Below are positions 26,467 through 34,298 of a stretch of DNA of 64,000 nucleotides, one piece after another; within the stretch, counting starts at the first letter, position 1, and each line of letters opens with the position of its first letter. Position numbers and translations under genes: made by a program. Source of the DNA: Selenomonas sp. TAMA-11512 (GTDB lineage Bacteria > Bacillota > Negativicutes > Selenomonadales > Selenomonadaceae); assembly GCF_037076525.1 (NCBI RefSeq), contig NZ_AP029018.1, positions 1,575,001 through 1,639,000 on the forward strand. The letters run 5' to 3'. The notes below the pieces were generated by a model. It did not search any database. It worked only from the letters and a program-made list of their open reading frames with translations, and had not been told where the DNA came from.

Positions 26467-28002
26467 TTACTTTGCAAACTCAACAACACGTGTCTCACGA
26501 ATGACCGTGGCCTTAATCTGCCCCGGATATTCAAGTTCCTTTTCAATCTTCTTAACAAGATCGTGCGCAAGAGCCACCGATGCGATATCGTCCACCTTAT
26601 CCGGCTTGACCATGACGCGCACCTCTCGCCCCGCCTGAATGGCAAAGCAGCTCTCCACACCCTCAAAGGACTCAGCGAGCTCCTCCAAGCGTCGAAGACG
26701 CTTTAAATACGTTTCGAGACTCTCGCGACGCGCACCGGGACGCGCTGCCGACACTGCATCGGAAGCTGCGACAAGCACGGACTCGACCGTTGTGGCCTCA
26801 TAATCCCCGTGATGAGAAGCAATCGCATTGATCACTTCCTTAGATTCGCGATATTTCTTCGCCAAATCCATGCCGATGGTAACGTGCGATCCCTCAACCT
26901 CATGATCGACAGCCTTGCCAATATCATGCAGAAGGCCGCCTCTCTTTGCAAGCATGACATCCACGCCCAATTCAGCAGCCATCACACCGGCGAGGTGCGA
27001 AACCTCGATCGAGTGATTGAGAACATTTTGCCCATAGCTTGTACGATAGCGAAGTCGACCGAGAAGTCTTATGAGCTCCGGATGCAGACCATGCACATCG
27101 GTGTCGAATGTTGCCTGCTCACCGGCTTCTTTGATTCGCTGGTCTACTTCACGCTTTGCCTTCTCGACCATCTCTTCGATGCGCGCAGGATGAATGCGAC
27201 CATCCTGTATCAGCTTCTCCAGCGCGATGCGAGCCACTTCGCGTCGTACCGGGTCAAAGCCAGATAGGATGACCGCCTCCGGCGTATCATCAATGATAAA
27301 GTCGATCCCCGTCAAAGTTTCCAGTGTCCTAATATTGCGTCCTTCACGGCCGATGATGCGGCCTTTCATCTCATCATTTGGCAGTGCTACGACAGAAACC
27401 GTCGTCTCCGCAACGGCGTCGGCAGAGCAGCGCTGGATGGCTAGCGAGACAATCTCTCTCGCCTTTTTATCGGCCTCATCCTTTGCCTGCTGCTCATACT
27501 CCTTGATCATCAGAGCTTTCTCATGCTTGATCTCCTCTTCGGCTTCCGCCATAAGAAGACCTCTGGCCTCCTCACTTGAGAGACCGGAAATGCGCTCCAG
27601 CTCTTTTTTCTCCTGCTCATGTAACGCATCAATCGCTGCCTGTGAGCGCTCGATGCCAGCCTCCTTAGCGATGAGGGATTCTTCCTTCTTCTCCAAGGCG
27701 TCGAGTTTCTTGTCAAGGTTTTCTTCTTTTTGGACAATGCGCCTTTCCTGTCTTGAGAGCTCATTGCGGCGATCCTTTGTATCCCGATCAAGCTCCTGAC
27801 GGAGACGGTGTATGTCCTCCTTTGCTTCCAGCAAGGCTTCCTTTTTCTTCGCTTCACCCTTTGCCTCCGCGGCAGACACGATTTTTTTCGCTTCTTCCTC
27901 CGCGGCTCCGATGGCTGCTTCCGCCGTACGCTTGCGCATGACATAACCCGCACCACCACCTATGATAAAGGCGGCAACCCCTGCCAGCAGTAGTTCTACG
28001 AT
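26467..28002 (-). CDS. rny: Ribonuclease Y, probable AUC start
   Basis: Membrane-anchored endoribonuclease initiating mRNA decay. From the first ATG (27939) the protein has a long coiled coil, a KH domain ([21 protein letters not shown] near 195), an HD domain ([17 protein letters not shown] near 310; LHDIGKAVD near 335) and the family C-terminus. That ATG lacks the N-terminal membrane helix. Extending the frame 21 codons to an ATC at 28002 adds [20 protein letters not shown], a proper helix, and an in-frame stop lies two codons further up. AGGGGGTG is 6 bases before the ATC. No ATG, GTG or TTG exists in that interval. Confidence 0.92.
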   Translation of the reverse strand: MVELLLAGVAAFIIGGGAGYVMRKRTAEAAIGAAEEEAKKIVSAAEAKGEAKKKEALLEAKEDIHRLRQELDRDTKDRRNELSRQERRIVQKEENLDKKLDALEKKEESLIAKEAGIERSQAAIDALHEQEKKELERISGLSSEEARGLLMAEAEEEIKHEKALMIKEYEQQAKDEADKKAREIVSLAIQRCSADAVAETTVSVVALPNDEMKGRIIGREGRNIRTLETLTGIDFIIDDTPEAVILSGFDPVRREVARIALEKLIQDGRIHPARIEEMVEKAKREVDQRIKEAGEQATFDTDVHGLHPELIRLLGRLRYRTSYGQNVLNHSIEVSHLAGVMAAELGVDVMLAKRGGLLHDIGKAVDHEVEGSHVTIGMDLAKKYRESKEVINAIASHHGDYEATTVESVLVAASDAVSAARPGARRESLETYLKRLRRLEELAESFEGVESCFAIQAGREVRVMVKPDKVDDIASVALAHDLVKKIEKELEYPGQIKATVIRETRVVEFAK

Positions 28003-28120
28003 GGTTTACACCCCCTGACGATATTCGGTTCTTATATATGCGATACACCTTATACATGCCGGATGTACGCCTGTTATAGCTGCACAGCAATGCTGCACCG
28101 TGGCCTGACTATACCTATCT

Positions 28121-28149
28121 ATTTTAAGGTTTTTATAAGTTGCTGTCAA
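28121..28149 (-). promoter_or_regulatory. Sigma-A-type promoter for rny
   Basis: On the minus strand TTGACA (28149-28144), 17-base spacer, TAAAAT (28126-28121). The leader to the proposed rny start is about 110 bases and includes a short GC hairpin. The direct repeat flanking the IS stack begins 5 bases upstream of the -35 box, so the promoter escaped disruption narrowly. Confidence 0.8.
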
Positions 28150-28153
28150 GAGC

Positions 28154-28180
28154 GAAGTGCCTCTCCGGTCAACTTTTGAT
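28154..28180 (+). repeat. 27-bp direct repeat, left copy (flanks IS stack)
   Basis: Begins GAAGTGCCTCTCC and ends AACTTTTGAT. An identical copy is at 32048-32074, immediately outside the right end of the IS481-like element. It looks like a target-site duplication of unusual length. Confidence 0.88.
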
Positions 28181-28286
28181 TGTAGGATTACAATAGATGT
28201 GAGACTGGAACAGGATATACAAAAGCGATGAAATCCTTTAGAATGTGTTTAGCACCAACAACATGACCAAAGGAGGTTTCATCGCC

Positions 28287-29306
28287 ATGTCCAGTATAAC
28301 ACAAATCAAACGCTATCTGCCACATGAACTTAAGACACGCATCTATGCCGTCCAGCTTTATCGCCATGAAGAGGATATATCCTTTGTCTGCCGTCGTTAC
28401 AAAATCTCCAAAGCCTCACTTATGCGTTGGAACAAAAAATATGACGGCACGCCGGAATCCTTGATGGACAAATCCCATCGACCACACACACAACACCCGA
28501 AAGCACATACCGAAGAGGAACAAACTTGGATTTGCAACCTCCATAGGCGCAACCCGCATATTTCCGTCGGAGAAATGTATGGTAAACTCAAAATGCACAA
28601 AGGCTATCAACGCCACCCGGACTCGCTCTACCGCGTACTTATCCGTCTTGGCTTGCGTCCGTCACGCACCGACACCAAAACAGCATCCAGGAAACCGCAG
28701 CCCTATCATACCCCGCAACAACCCGGCGTAAAATGGCAGATGGATGTCAAATATGTTCCCTCTGCCTGTTATGTCGGAAGTACGCCACAAGCATTTTTTC
28801 AGTACACCGTTATAGACGAGGCCTCCCGCGAGCGTTACATCCATCCCTATGAAGAGGTTAGCAGTGCCTCCACTTGCGATTTCCTGCTCCGTGCAATCAC
28901 CTTTTTCGGCTACCAGCCGCAGACCCTCCAGACTGACAATGGTCCGGAGTTTGCCCACACGTGCAAGACAGAACGAGTCCACCCGCTTGATGCTCTCTGC
29001 GAGAAACTCGGTATCCGGCACAAACGCATCCGACCTCGAACACCACGGCATAATGGGAAGGTGGAACGCAGCCACAGGAACGATCAGGAGCGATTTTACA
29101 ACAAACTGAAATTCTTCTCCCTCGATGATTTGAAAGAGCAAATGCGCCGTTATCTCCATCGATCTAATCGCATTCCCACCAAGGTTCTCGGATGGAAGTC
29201 TCCTTTCGAGAAACGCAAGGAACTGCTGCAAGAATATCCGGTAGTCAAAGCTAAGAGAATTACAGTGGACGCTATGACATTTATTTATGGGTCTCCCGCT
29301 TCTTAA
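28287..29306 (+). CDS. IS481-like DDE transposase
   Basis: About 339 aa with an N-terminal HTH (FVCRRYKISKASLMRWNKKY) and rve core: D in KWQMDVKYV, D in TLQTDNGPEF, E in HNGKVERSHRND. The ATG at 28287 follows AAAGGAGG by about 8 bases. The frame runs to a stop at 29306, 2 bases before the duplication made by the ISLre2-like insertion. Confidence 0.9.
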   Translation: MSSITQIKRYLPHELKTRIYAVQLYRHEEDISFVCRRYKISKASLMRWNKKYDGTPESLMDKSHRPHTQHPKAHTEEEQTWICNLHRRNPHISVGEMYGKLKMHKGYQRHPDSLYRVLIRLGLRPSRTDTKTASRKPQPYHTPQQPGVKWQMDVKYVPSACYVGSTPQAFFQYTVIDEASRERYIHPYEEVSSASTCDFLLRAITFFGYQPQTLQTDNGPEFAHTCKTERVHPLDALCEKLGIRHKRIRPRTPRHNGKVERSHRNDQERFYNKLKFFSLDDLKEQMRRYLHRSNRIPTKVLGWKSPFEKRKELLQEYPVVKAKRITVDAMTFIYGSPAS

Positions 29307-29317
29307 ATTTTCGGTCG

Positions 29318-30885
29318 TAAGTGTAAAATAGTTCTCGGAGGGGGTTGCAAAAAGAGAAAGAGACCAGTACCCTAAAGTGTATGCTAACGAGGCGAATACA
29401 CAAGAAGGAAGGTCTCTTATGGAAACTATTGTAACAGAAATCCTGGAAATAATAAAGGGTACAAAAGACAATATCTCCCAAGAAGAACAACTGCGCAGTT
29501 ACTTTGAAACCCTGATATGCCGTGCAGTTAGTGAGGCATTCGAACGAATTGACAAAGAACTGGCAAAGCGATACGCAGCCAAAGGCTGGCACGTGGAACG
29601 GCTTGATGCACGGTGCGTGCAAGCAAGCTACGGAACGATTCAAATCCGTCGCAGGCGCATGAAAAAAGAAGGAGAAGCCAGTATATACCCCTTGGACAAA
29701 GAAGTGGGTATTCGCCCTTACCGGAGATACACCGCCTATTTGGAATACGTTATTGCCTGTATTGCAGCCAAGAGCGTCTACCGTGATACAGCCGCTGTCG
29801 TCAACCTGCTGAGTCCCGTCACGATAAGCCACCAACAAGTTGCACATGTCGTGAGACGAGTAGGAGAAACCTATGGTGCTTGGGAGAAATTGCAGGAAAG
29901 CACCGATCCCATGGAAGAGACAGAACTGCGCCGGCCGGAAGTTCTCTACATCGAAGGGGATGGACTCATGCTGCACGGGCAGAATAAGAAACAGCTCGAG
30001 CTCCATCGATTCCAAATCGCCGAAGGCGTACAAGAAAACGGCAACCGTCGTACCCTTATTGGCACCCACTATGTAGCGAATCTCGATCACGAGAAAGCCA
30101 AAGAGAGTCTGCTGCACTATCTGGGGAGCCACTATGATCTAACCCATACCCTGGTTCTGAGCAACAGTGATGGAGGTGCCGGTTACACCTGCGGCGTCTT
30201 TGAAGAAATCCTTGGAAGCGTCGGCCAGCATGAGCACTTTCTGGATTGGTACCACGTACAAAGGAAATGCAGAGAACGCCTTTTATGGGCGAATTCGACC
30301 CTGTGTAAGAAACTACACAAAGCGCTGTATATACATGAGCGTGAGGAAGTGAGCCTTGTATTGGATACCGTGGAATCTATGTCCCAAGATGAGCGACAAA
30401 CGGAACAAGTGGAGCTTCTTCGAAAGTACATAGAAAGAAACTGGATATACCTTGCCGGCTTGGAAGAACGAGGGATCGGGGAATACAGGAAGCTTTTGGG
30501 GACGTGTGAAAGCAACCATAGGCTCTACAGCTACCGGATGAAGAAGCAAGGCAGACGATGGAGTCGAGCCGGTGGCGAAGCGATGGTAAAGATCATCACT
30601 GGATTGAAGAACGGTGATCTGCGAGAGGCCATGGCGGCGAAGGCGGAGTGGTTCAATGCGAAGGCAGGAAGAGACTTCCGCGGAGCCGTGCGAGAGGCAT
30701 TGAAAAGAAGCAAGAGGACGACGTATGACGGGGTCCGACATGGGAGGATTACAGTAAGTGCGCCGATGAGCAGTGGGATTGGACATTTGTCCAAATGCTT
30801 TGCTTAGAGGCAAAAAAAAGACTATGCCACGAAGGCAGACACATCAAGGGTGAAAACTCACCACCGAGAAAATCTTGACACATAC
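29318..30885 (+). mobile_element. ISLre2-like element, copy 1 (intact)
   Basis: Ends are inverted: GTAAGTGTAAAATAGTTCTC at the left and, on the opposite strand, GTATGTGTCAAGATTTTCTC at the right. A 9-bp target duplication TTTTCGGTC flanks it (29309-29317 and 30886-30894). Length 1568 bp. The second copy at 39560-42502 shares the same ends and nearly the same coding sequence. Confidence 0.9.
29419..30807 (+). CDS. ISLre2-family (UPF0236) transposase
   Basis: About 462 aa UPF0236-type transposase. Recognisable segments: GTIQIRRRRMKKEGEASIYP, SPVTISHQQVAHVVRRVGE, LYIEGDGLMLHGQ and LSNSDGGAGYTCGVFEE with later FLDWYHVQRKCRE, the acidic residues probably forming the catalytic core. The ATG at 29419 follows AAGGAAGGTC. 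It is complete, so it may supply transposase to the damaged copy 2. Confidence 0.9.
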   Translation: METIVTEILEIIKGTKDNISQEEQLRSYFETLICRAVSEAFERIDKELAKRYAAKGWHVERLDARCVQASYGTIQIRRRRMKKEGEASIYPLDKEVGIRPYRRYTAYLEYVIACIAAKSVYRDTAAVVNLLSPVTISHQQVAHVVRRVGETYGAWEKLQESTDPMEETELRRPEVLYIEGDGLMLHGQNKKQLELHRFQIAEGVQENGNRRTLIGTHYVANLDHEKAKESLLHYLGSHYDLTHTLVLSNSDGGAGYTCGVFEEILGSVGQHEHFLDWYHVQRKCRERLLWANSTLCKKLHKALYIHEREEVSLVLDTVESMSQDERQTEQVELLRKYIERNWIYLAGLEERGIGEYRKLLGTCESNHRLYSYRMKKQGRRWSRAGGEAMVKIITGLKNGDLREAMAAKAEWFNAKAGRDFRGAVREALKRSKRTTYDGVRHGRITVSAPMSSGIGHLSKCFA

Positions 30886-30980
30886 TTTTCGGTCTCATAC
30901 TAATCTCAAGCTAAATTGATTCGTCTGTTCTATTGTGGTATAATGCTAAAAGCGTAATCAAAATGAATAGGAGAACTCAT

Positions 30981-31472
30981 ATGCGCAAATTCACCATAGA
31001 ACCGGAAGAATATGAAAAGATCGTAGCGGCGGAGAAGGCAACACAGGACAAGAAAACATCACGGAAATTAAGAGCACTCATGCTTCGCTATGAAGGCTTG
31101 AGTAACATAGAAGCAGCAAATAGGCTTGGCCTTGGCCGAGTGAGAGTCAGCCAACTGGTGAGCGAATACAAGAAAAACGGCCTTGCCTCCTTTCTCGAGA
31201 ATAAATACAAGGGAAACAATCGCAACATGACGGAAGCCGAAGAACTGGAAATATTGGAACGTTTTCGTAAGAAGGCGGAGGCAGGTCAAGTGGTTGTTGT
31301 AAAAGACATTAAGGCAACCTTTGACGAAAAGCTGGGCAGAGATACGGGACGCGGCTATATCTATATGTTACTCAAAAGACATGGCTGGCGTAAGATAATG
31401 CCGCGCTCCAAGCACTCGAAAAAAGCAAACGAAGAGGCGATCGAGGCCTCAAAAAAATTAAGGGAGTCGTAG
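30981..31472 (+). CDS. IS630 transposase, first reading frame (OrfA)
   Basis: About 163 aa HTH-rich N-terminal half: KTSRKLRALMLRYEGLSNIE, NRLGLGRVRVSQLVSEYKKN and GRGYIYMLLKRHGWRKIMPR. The ATG at 30981 follows AGGAG by about 8 bases. The frame stops at a TAG 12 bases after a run of seven A (31451-31457), where a -1 shift would continue into the DDE domain. Confidence 0.88.
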   Translation: MRKFTIEPEEYEKIVAAEKATQDKKTSRKLRALMLRYEGLSNIEAANRLGLGRVRVSQLVSEYKKNGLASFLENKYKGNNRNMTEAEELEILERFRKKAEAGQVVVVKDIKATFDEKLGRDTGRGYIYMLLKRHGWRKIMPRSKHSKKANEEAIEASKKLRES

Positions 31473-32017
31473 ACGGGCTTTGTATACAATATCCAAGAAA
31501 AAGGATCCGCCTCCTGTTTCAAGACGAAGCCGGCTTTGGACGCATCAACAAACCGAAACATTGCTGGTGTGCTAAAGGGATTCGTCCGCAAGTACCATGT
31601 CATCATATACGGGAATACCGCTACGCTTACGGTGCGGTAGAACCGTTGACAGGAGAAAACTTCTTTCTTGTCATGCCATACTGCAATACAGCGTGCATGA
31701 ATGTCTTCTTAAAAGAACTTTCTGAGGAATATAAAGATGACCACATTGTACTTGTTTGCGATGGAGCGGCGTGGCATAAATCGAACGCACTGCAAATACC
31801 AAGCAATGTGACAATCACCTATATTCCCCCATACACGCCGGAAATGAATCCAATCGAGCAGATTTGGCGTGAATTAAGAACGCAGGGGTTTTGCAACGAA
31901 GTCTTTCAGACACTGGATGCAGTCATCGACCGTCTATGCGCAACAATCCAAAAGCTTACCAGAAATACTGTATGTAGTATAACATCTAGAGAATGGATAT
32001 GTAATATTTTTAATTGA
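31456..32017 (+). CDS. IS630 transposase, second frame (OrfB, DDE domain)
   Basis: In the -1 frame relative to OrfA the reading is open from the A7 run to the stop at 32017, with RIRLLFQDEAGFGRINKP (first D), IVLVCDGAAWHKS (second D) and PEMNPIEQIWRELR (E) of the IS630 DDE core. The first ATG in this frame (31646) would miss the first catalytic Asp, so expression probably needs a -1 frameshift producing one protein of about 345 aa. Confidence 0.85.
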
Positions 32018-32047
32018 GATTAGTATCACATCATTGACATTCCTACA

Positions 32048-32074
32048 GAAGTGCCTCTCCGGTCAACTTTTGAT
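32048..32074 (+). repeat. 27-bp direct repeat, right copy
   Basis: Identical to 28154-28180. It starts directly after the CCTACA end of the IS481-like element. The A/T-rich native sequence resumes after it. Confidence 0.88.
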
Positions 32075-32194
32075 GCAATTGTTAATTGTGTTAATTTTTG
32101 TTAATTTCGGTTCAATTATTTGCAGTTTCATTTGATTATTATCTCTTACGGAAAGTATTTCCAAGATGGCAAATCTCTCTTTATCAAAAAGAAA

Positions 32195-32233
32195 ATCCAC
32201 AGGGGCTTTCGGCAATCATCTTCCCCCGTGGAT
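32195..32233 (-). terminator. Rho-independent terminator of the hexuronate operon
   Basis: Arms ATCCACAGGGG (32195-32205) and CCCCCGTGGAT (32223-32233); on the minus strand the hairpin is followed by TTTTCTTTTT. It lies about 50 bases beyond the eda stop. The rest of 32075-32280 is A/T-rich and shows nothing else I can support. Confidence 0.82.
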
Positions 32234-32280
32234 GCGTTTGAAGCTGTTGTTATTCTTCGTAAAAAAATATGTATCCTGTC

Positions 32281-33240
32281 TTAAACTCTGCGCAGGTGAA
32301 TGGAGAAGCCTCCCGCAGTCTCTGCGAGGTACGCAAGCCTGACGTCCCCCTTCTCATCACGAAAGGTATGCTCCGGATTCAGAGCAATTCCTCGACGCGC
32401 ATAGTAAGCAAGCGCTCGCGGCATATCGTGCGTATCGATGCAGATGTGCCCGAGCTCACCGGGAACGGAGCCTGCACAAATCTCGGCGAATGATCCCGCA
32501 AAGAATCCTCCGCCCGTCGTAATCTTGGCCGTGCCCATGAGATGGCAGAGCGCGTCCGTAATCGTCTCCGCCTCCGTGCGATTCTCGGCATGGATTCCGA
32601 TGTGCCCGACCCGGAATCCGAGCATGCGCTGAACAGCGTCACGGCAAACCGCGGCAATTCCGTCCCAATCCCTCGCCTGCACGAGCTTGTCAGGCGTCAT
32701 AAAGCTACCGCCGATTGCCGCCACGTTCGACAGCGCGAGATAGTCGCACATATTCTCAAGGCTCACACCGCCCGTCGGCAGGAATCGGACATCGGCAAAC
32801 GGTCCTGCGAGCGCCTTGAGCGTCGCCGTGCCGCCGTATGCCGCCGCGGGGAAGAACTTGCAGAGCCGGATGCCGTATGCCCGCGCCGCTTCGACCTCCG
32901 CCGGAGAGACAGTCCCCGGAATGATATCGATCTTGTGTGCAAGGCACCACTCAATGACCGCGGGATTATACGCGGGCGTCACGATGAAGGTCGCTCCTGC
33001 CTTGACTGCCGCCTCTGCCTGCTCCCGCGTGTGTACGGTTCCGGCGCCGACGATGAGCGTCGGAATCTCCTTCATCGCGCGAATGATGTCCAAGCATGCA
33101 TCCGTGCGGAACGTGACCTCCGCGACGGGAATCCCGCCTGTGACGAGAGCCTCTCCAAGCGGTTTTGCACACGCGGCGTCTTCAAGCACGACCAACGGCA
33201 CAAGGCCGATCTCGGACATGGTCTTCAGCTGTTCACTCAT
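32281..33240 (-). CDS. eda: KDPG/KHG aldolase fused to a VOC (glyoxalase-like) domain
   Basis: 319 aa. Residues 1-205 are a class I KDPG aldolase: GGIPVAEVTFRTD, VGAGTVHTREQAEAAVKAGA, FIVTPAYNPAVIEWC, and the Schiff-base lysine in RLCKFFPAAAYGG, with FLPTGGVSLEN. It splits 2-keto-3-deoxy-6-phosphogluconate to pyruvate and glyceraldehyde-3-phosphate. Residues about 208-319 (GFRVGHIGIHAENRTEAE; GELGHICIDTHDMPRALAYY) look like a vicinal-oxygen-chelate fold of unknown role. It overlaps the kdgK stop by 8 bases. Confidence 0.9.
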   Translation of the reverse strand: MSEQLKTMSEIGLVPLVVLEDAACAKPLGEALVTGGIPVAEVTFRTDACLDIIRAMKEIPTLIVGAGTVHTREQAEAAVKAGATFIVTPAYNPAVIEWCLAHKIDIIPGTVSPAEVEAARAYGIRLCKFFPAAAYGGTATLKALAGPFADVRFLPTGGVSLENMCDYLALSNVAAIGGSFMTPDKLVQARDWDGIAAVCRDAVQRMLGFRVGHIGIHAENRTEAETITDALCHLMGTAKITTGGGFFAGSFAEICAGSVPGELGHICIDTHDMPRALAYYARRGIALNPEHTFRDEKGDVRLAYLAETAGGFSIHLRRV

Positions 33241-34186
33241 CAGAGGAATCCGCCTCCTTCATAAACGTATCAAGCTCCTCACGTGTCGGCAGTCCTTCGT
33301 TATCACCTCGGCTCATGACCTGGATTGCCCCGATGGCAGCAGCACGCCGCACAGCTTCAGCGAGCGGCAGTTCTTCCATCAGTCCCGTAATGACGCCGGC
33401 GGCAAAGCCGTCGCCCGCACCAACCGTATCGACGACCTTCCGCACGCGGAAGCCCGGCACATGATAGTGCGCCGCACCGTCAGCGACGTATGCACCGGCG
33501 CTGCCGCATTTCGTGATGACGATCTTCGCGCCGCGTTCCTGATAGAATGCGGCAATAGCGGCGGGATCATCGCTTCCCATGAGGATTTTCCCCTCCGCCG
33601 TGCCTGGCAGGACGATATCGGCGCGCGAGGCGAGATCATTGATCGTCTCGCGCATTGTGCGTTCATCCGGCCAGAGCTGGGGGCGCAGGTTCGGGTCAAA
33701 CGAGATCGTAAGCCCCGCCTTCCTCGCCCTCTCGAACATGAGGAGGACCGCTGCCCGTGTCGTATCTGTCAGCGCCGGGAGAATTCCCGTCAGATGGATG
33801 TGACTGTAGGCGGAGAAATCAATCGCCTCGACGTCCGCAGGCGCAAGGGTAGACGCGGCGGATCCCGCGCGGAAGTAAAAGATCGGCGGATCCCCCTCCC
33901 GCACGCGCCCTTTGAGCATAAAACCCGTGCGCTTTTCATCGCTCCACGCGACGAATTCCGTACCGATTTTATTTTCATTCAGCACGTGAATGATGCGGTC
34001 ACCGAACGGATCGCGGCCGAGCTTCGTCATGTAGGTGACACGGTGTCCGAGACGCGCGACTCCGACGGCGACATTGAACTCCGCCCCCGCAACAGCGAGG
34101 TCGTAGCCGGTGACACTGCCCAGAGCCCCTTCACTCTGCGCAATAAGAAGCCCCATCGGCTCCCCTGCAAGAATCAGACCTTTCAT
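33233..34186 (-). CDS. kdgK: 2-dehydro-3-deoxygluconokinase KdgK
   Basis: 317-aa PfkB/ribokinase-family sugar kinase that phosphorylates KDG to KDPG. PfkB signatures: LAVAGAEFNVAVGVARLGHR near residue 30 and DTVGAGDGFAAGVITGLMEE near 255 (catalytic Asp in GAGD). Coupling to eda makes KDG the likely substrate, though another keto-deoxy sugar acid is possible. About 110 bases separate it from uxaB. Confidence 0.9.
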   Translation of the reverse strand: MKGLILAGEPMGLLIAQSEGALGSVTGYDLAVAGAEFNVAVGVARLGHRVTYMTKLGRDPFGDRIIHVLNENKIGTEFVAWSDEKRTGFMLKGRVREGDPPIFYFRAGSAASTLAPADVEAIDFSAYSHIHLTGILPALTDTTRAAVLLMFERARKAGLTISFDPNLRPQLWPDERTMRETINDLASRADIVLPGTAEGKILMGSDDPAAIAAFYQERGAKIVITKCGSAGAYVADGAAHYHVPGFRVRKVVDTVGAGDGFAAGVITGLMEELPLAEAVRRAAAIGAIQVMSRGDNEGLPTREELDTFMKEADSSDE

Positions 34187-34298
34187 TCTAAACCTCTTTT
34201 CCAGATTCTTTGTTACTCGCAGAAATTACATCTCATACCGCCCTTTGAATCCTGAACTCTATTCTGTCCATGACATCGAAAAAAGCCTTCTTAGACCG

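Larger units (their letters stand above)
30900..32023 (+). mobile_element. IS630-family element with TA target duplication
   Basis: Terminal repeats CTAATCTCAA (30900-30909) and its inverse TTGAGATTAG (32014-32023), each bordered by TA (30898-30899 and 32024-32025), the IS630/Tc1 target rule. It encodes a two-frame transposase. Removing it and one TA restores the right repeat of the surrounding IS481-like element. Confidence 0.88.
28181..32047 (+). mobile_element. IS481-like element copy 2, interrupted by two other IS
   Basis: Left terminal repeat starts at 28181 (TGTAGGATTACAATAGATGTG) and the right one ends at 32047 (inverted, TGTAGGAATGTCAATGATGTG). Between them lie the transposase gene, an ISLre2-like element (29318-30885) and an IS630-family element (30900-32023). 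Both intruders sit at the right end of this element, beyond the transposase stop, so the transposase gene is intact although the right terminal repeat is split. Confidence 0.87.

Noticed and set aside
28662-30132. Minus-strand ORFs within the IS481-like and ISLre2-like elements
   Set aside because: They repeat in both ISLre2 copies and oppose the transposases; no independent evidence of coding.
31646-32017. Independent gene from ATG 31646
   Set aside because: It is the C-terminal part of the IS630 DDE domain; the frame is open well upstream to the A7 slippage site.
28154-32074. Composite transposon carrying cargo
   Set aside because: All sequence between the repeats belongs to the three insertion sequences; no passenger gene is present.
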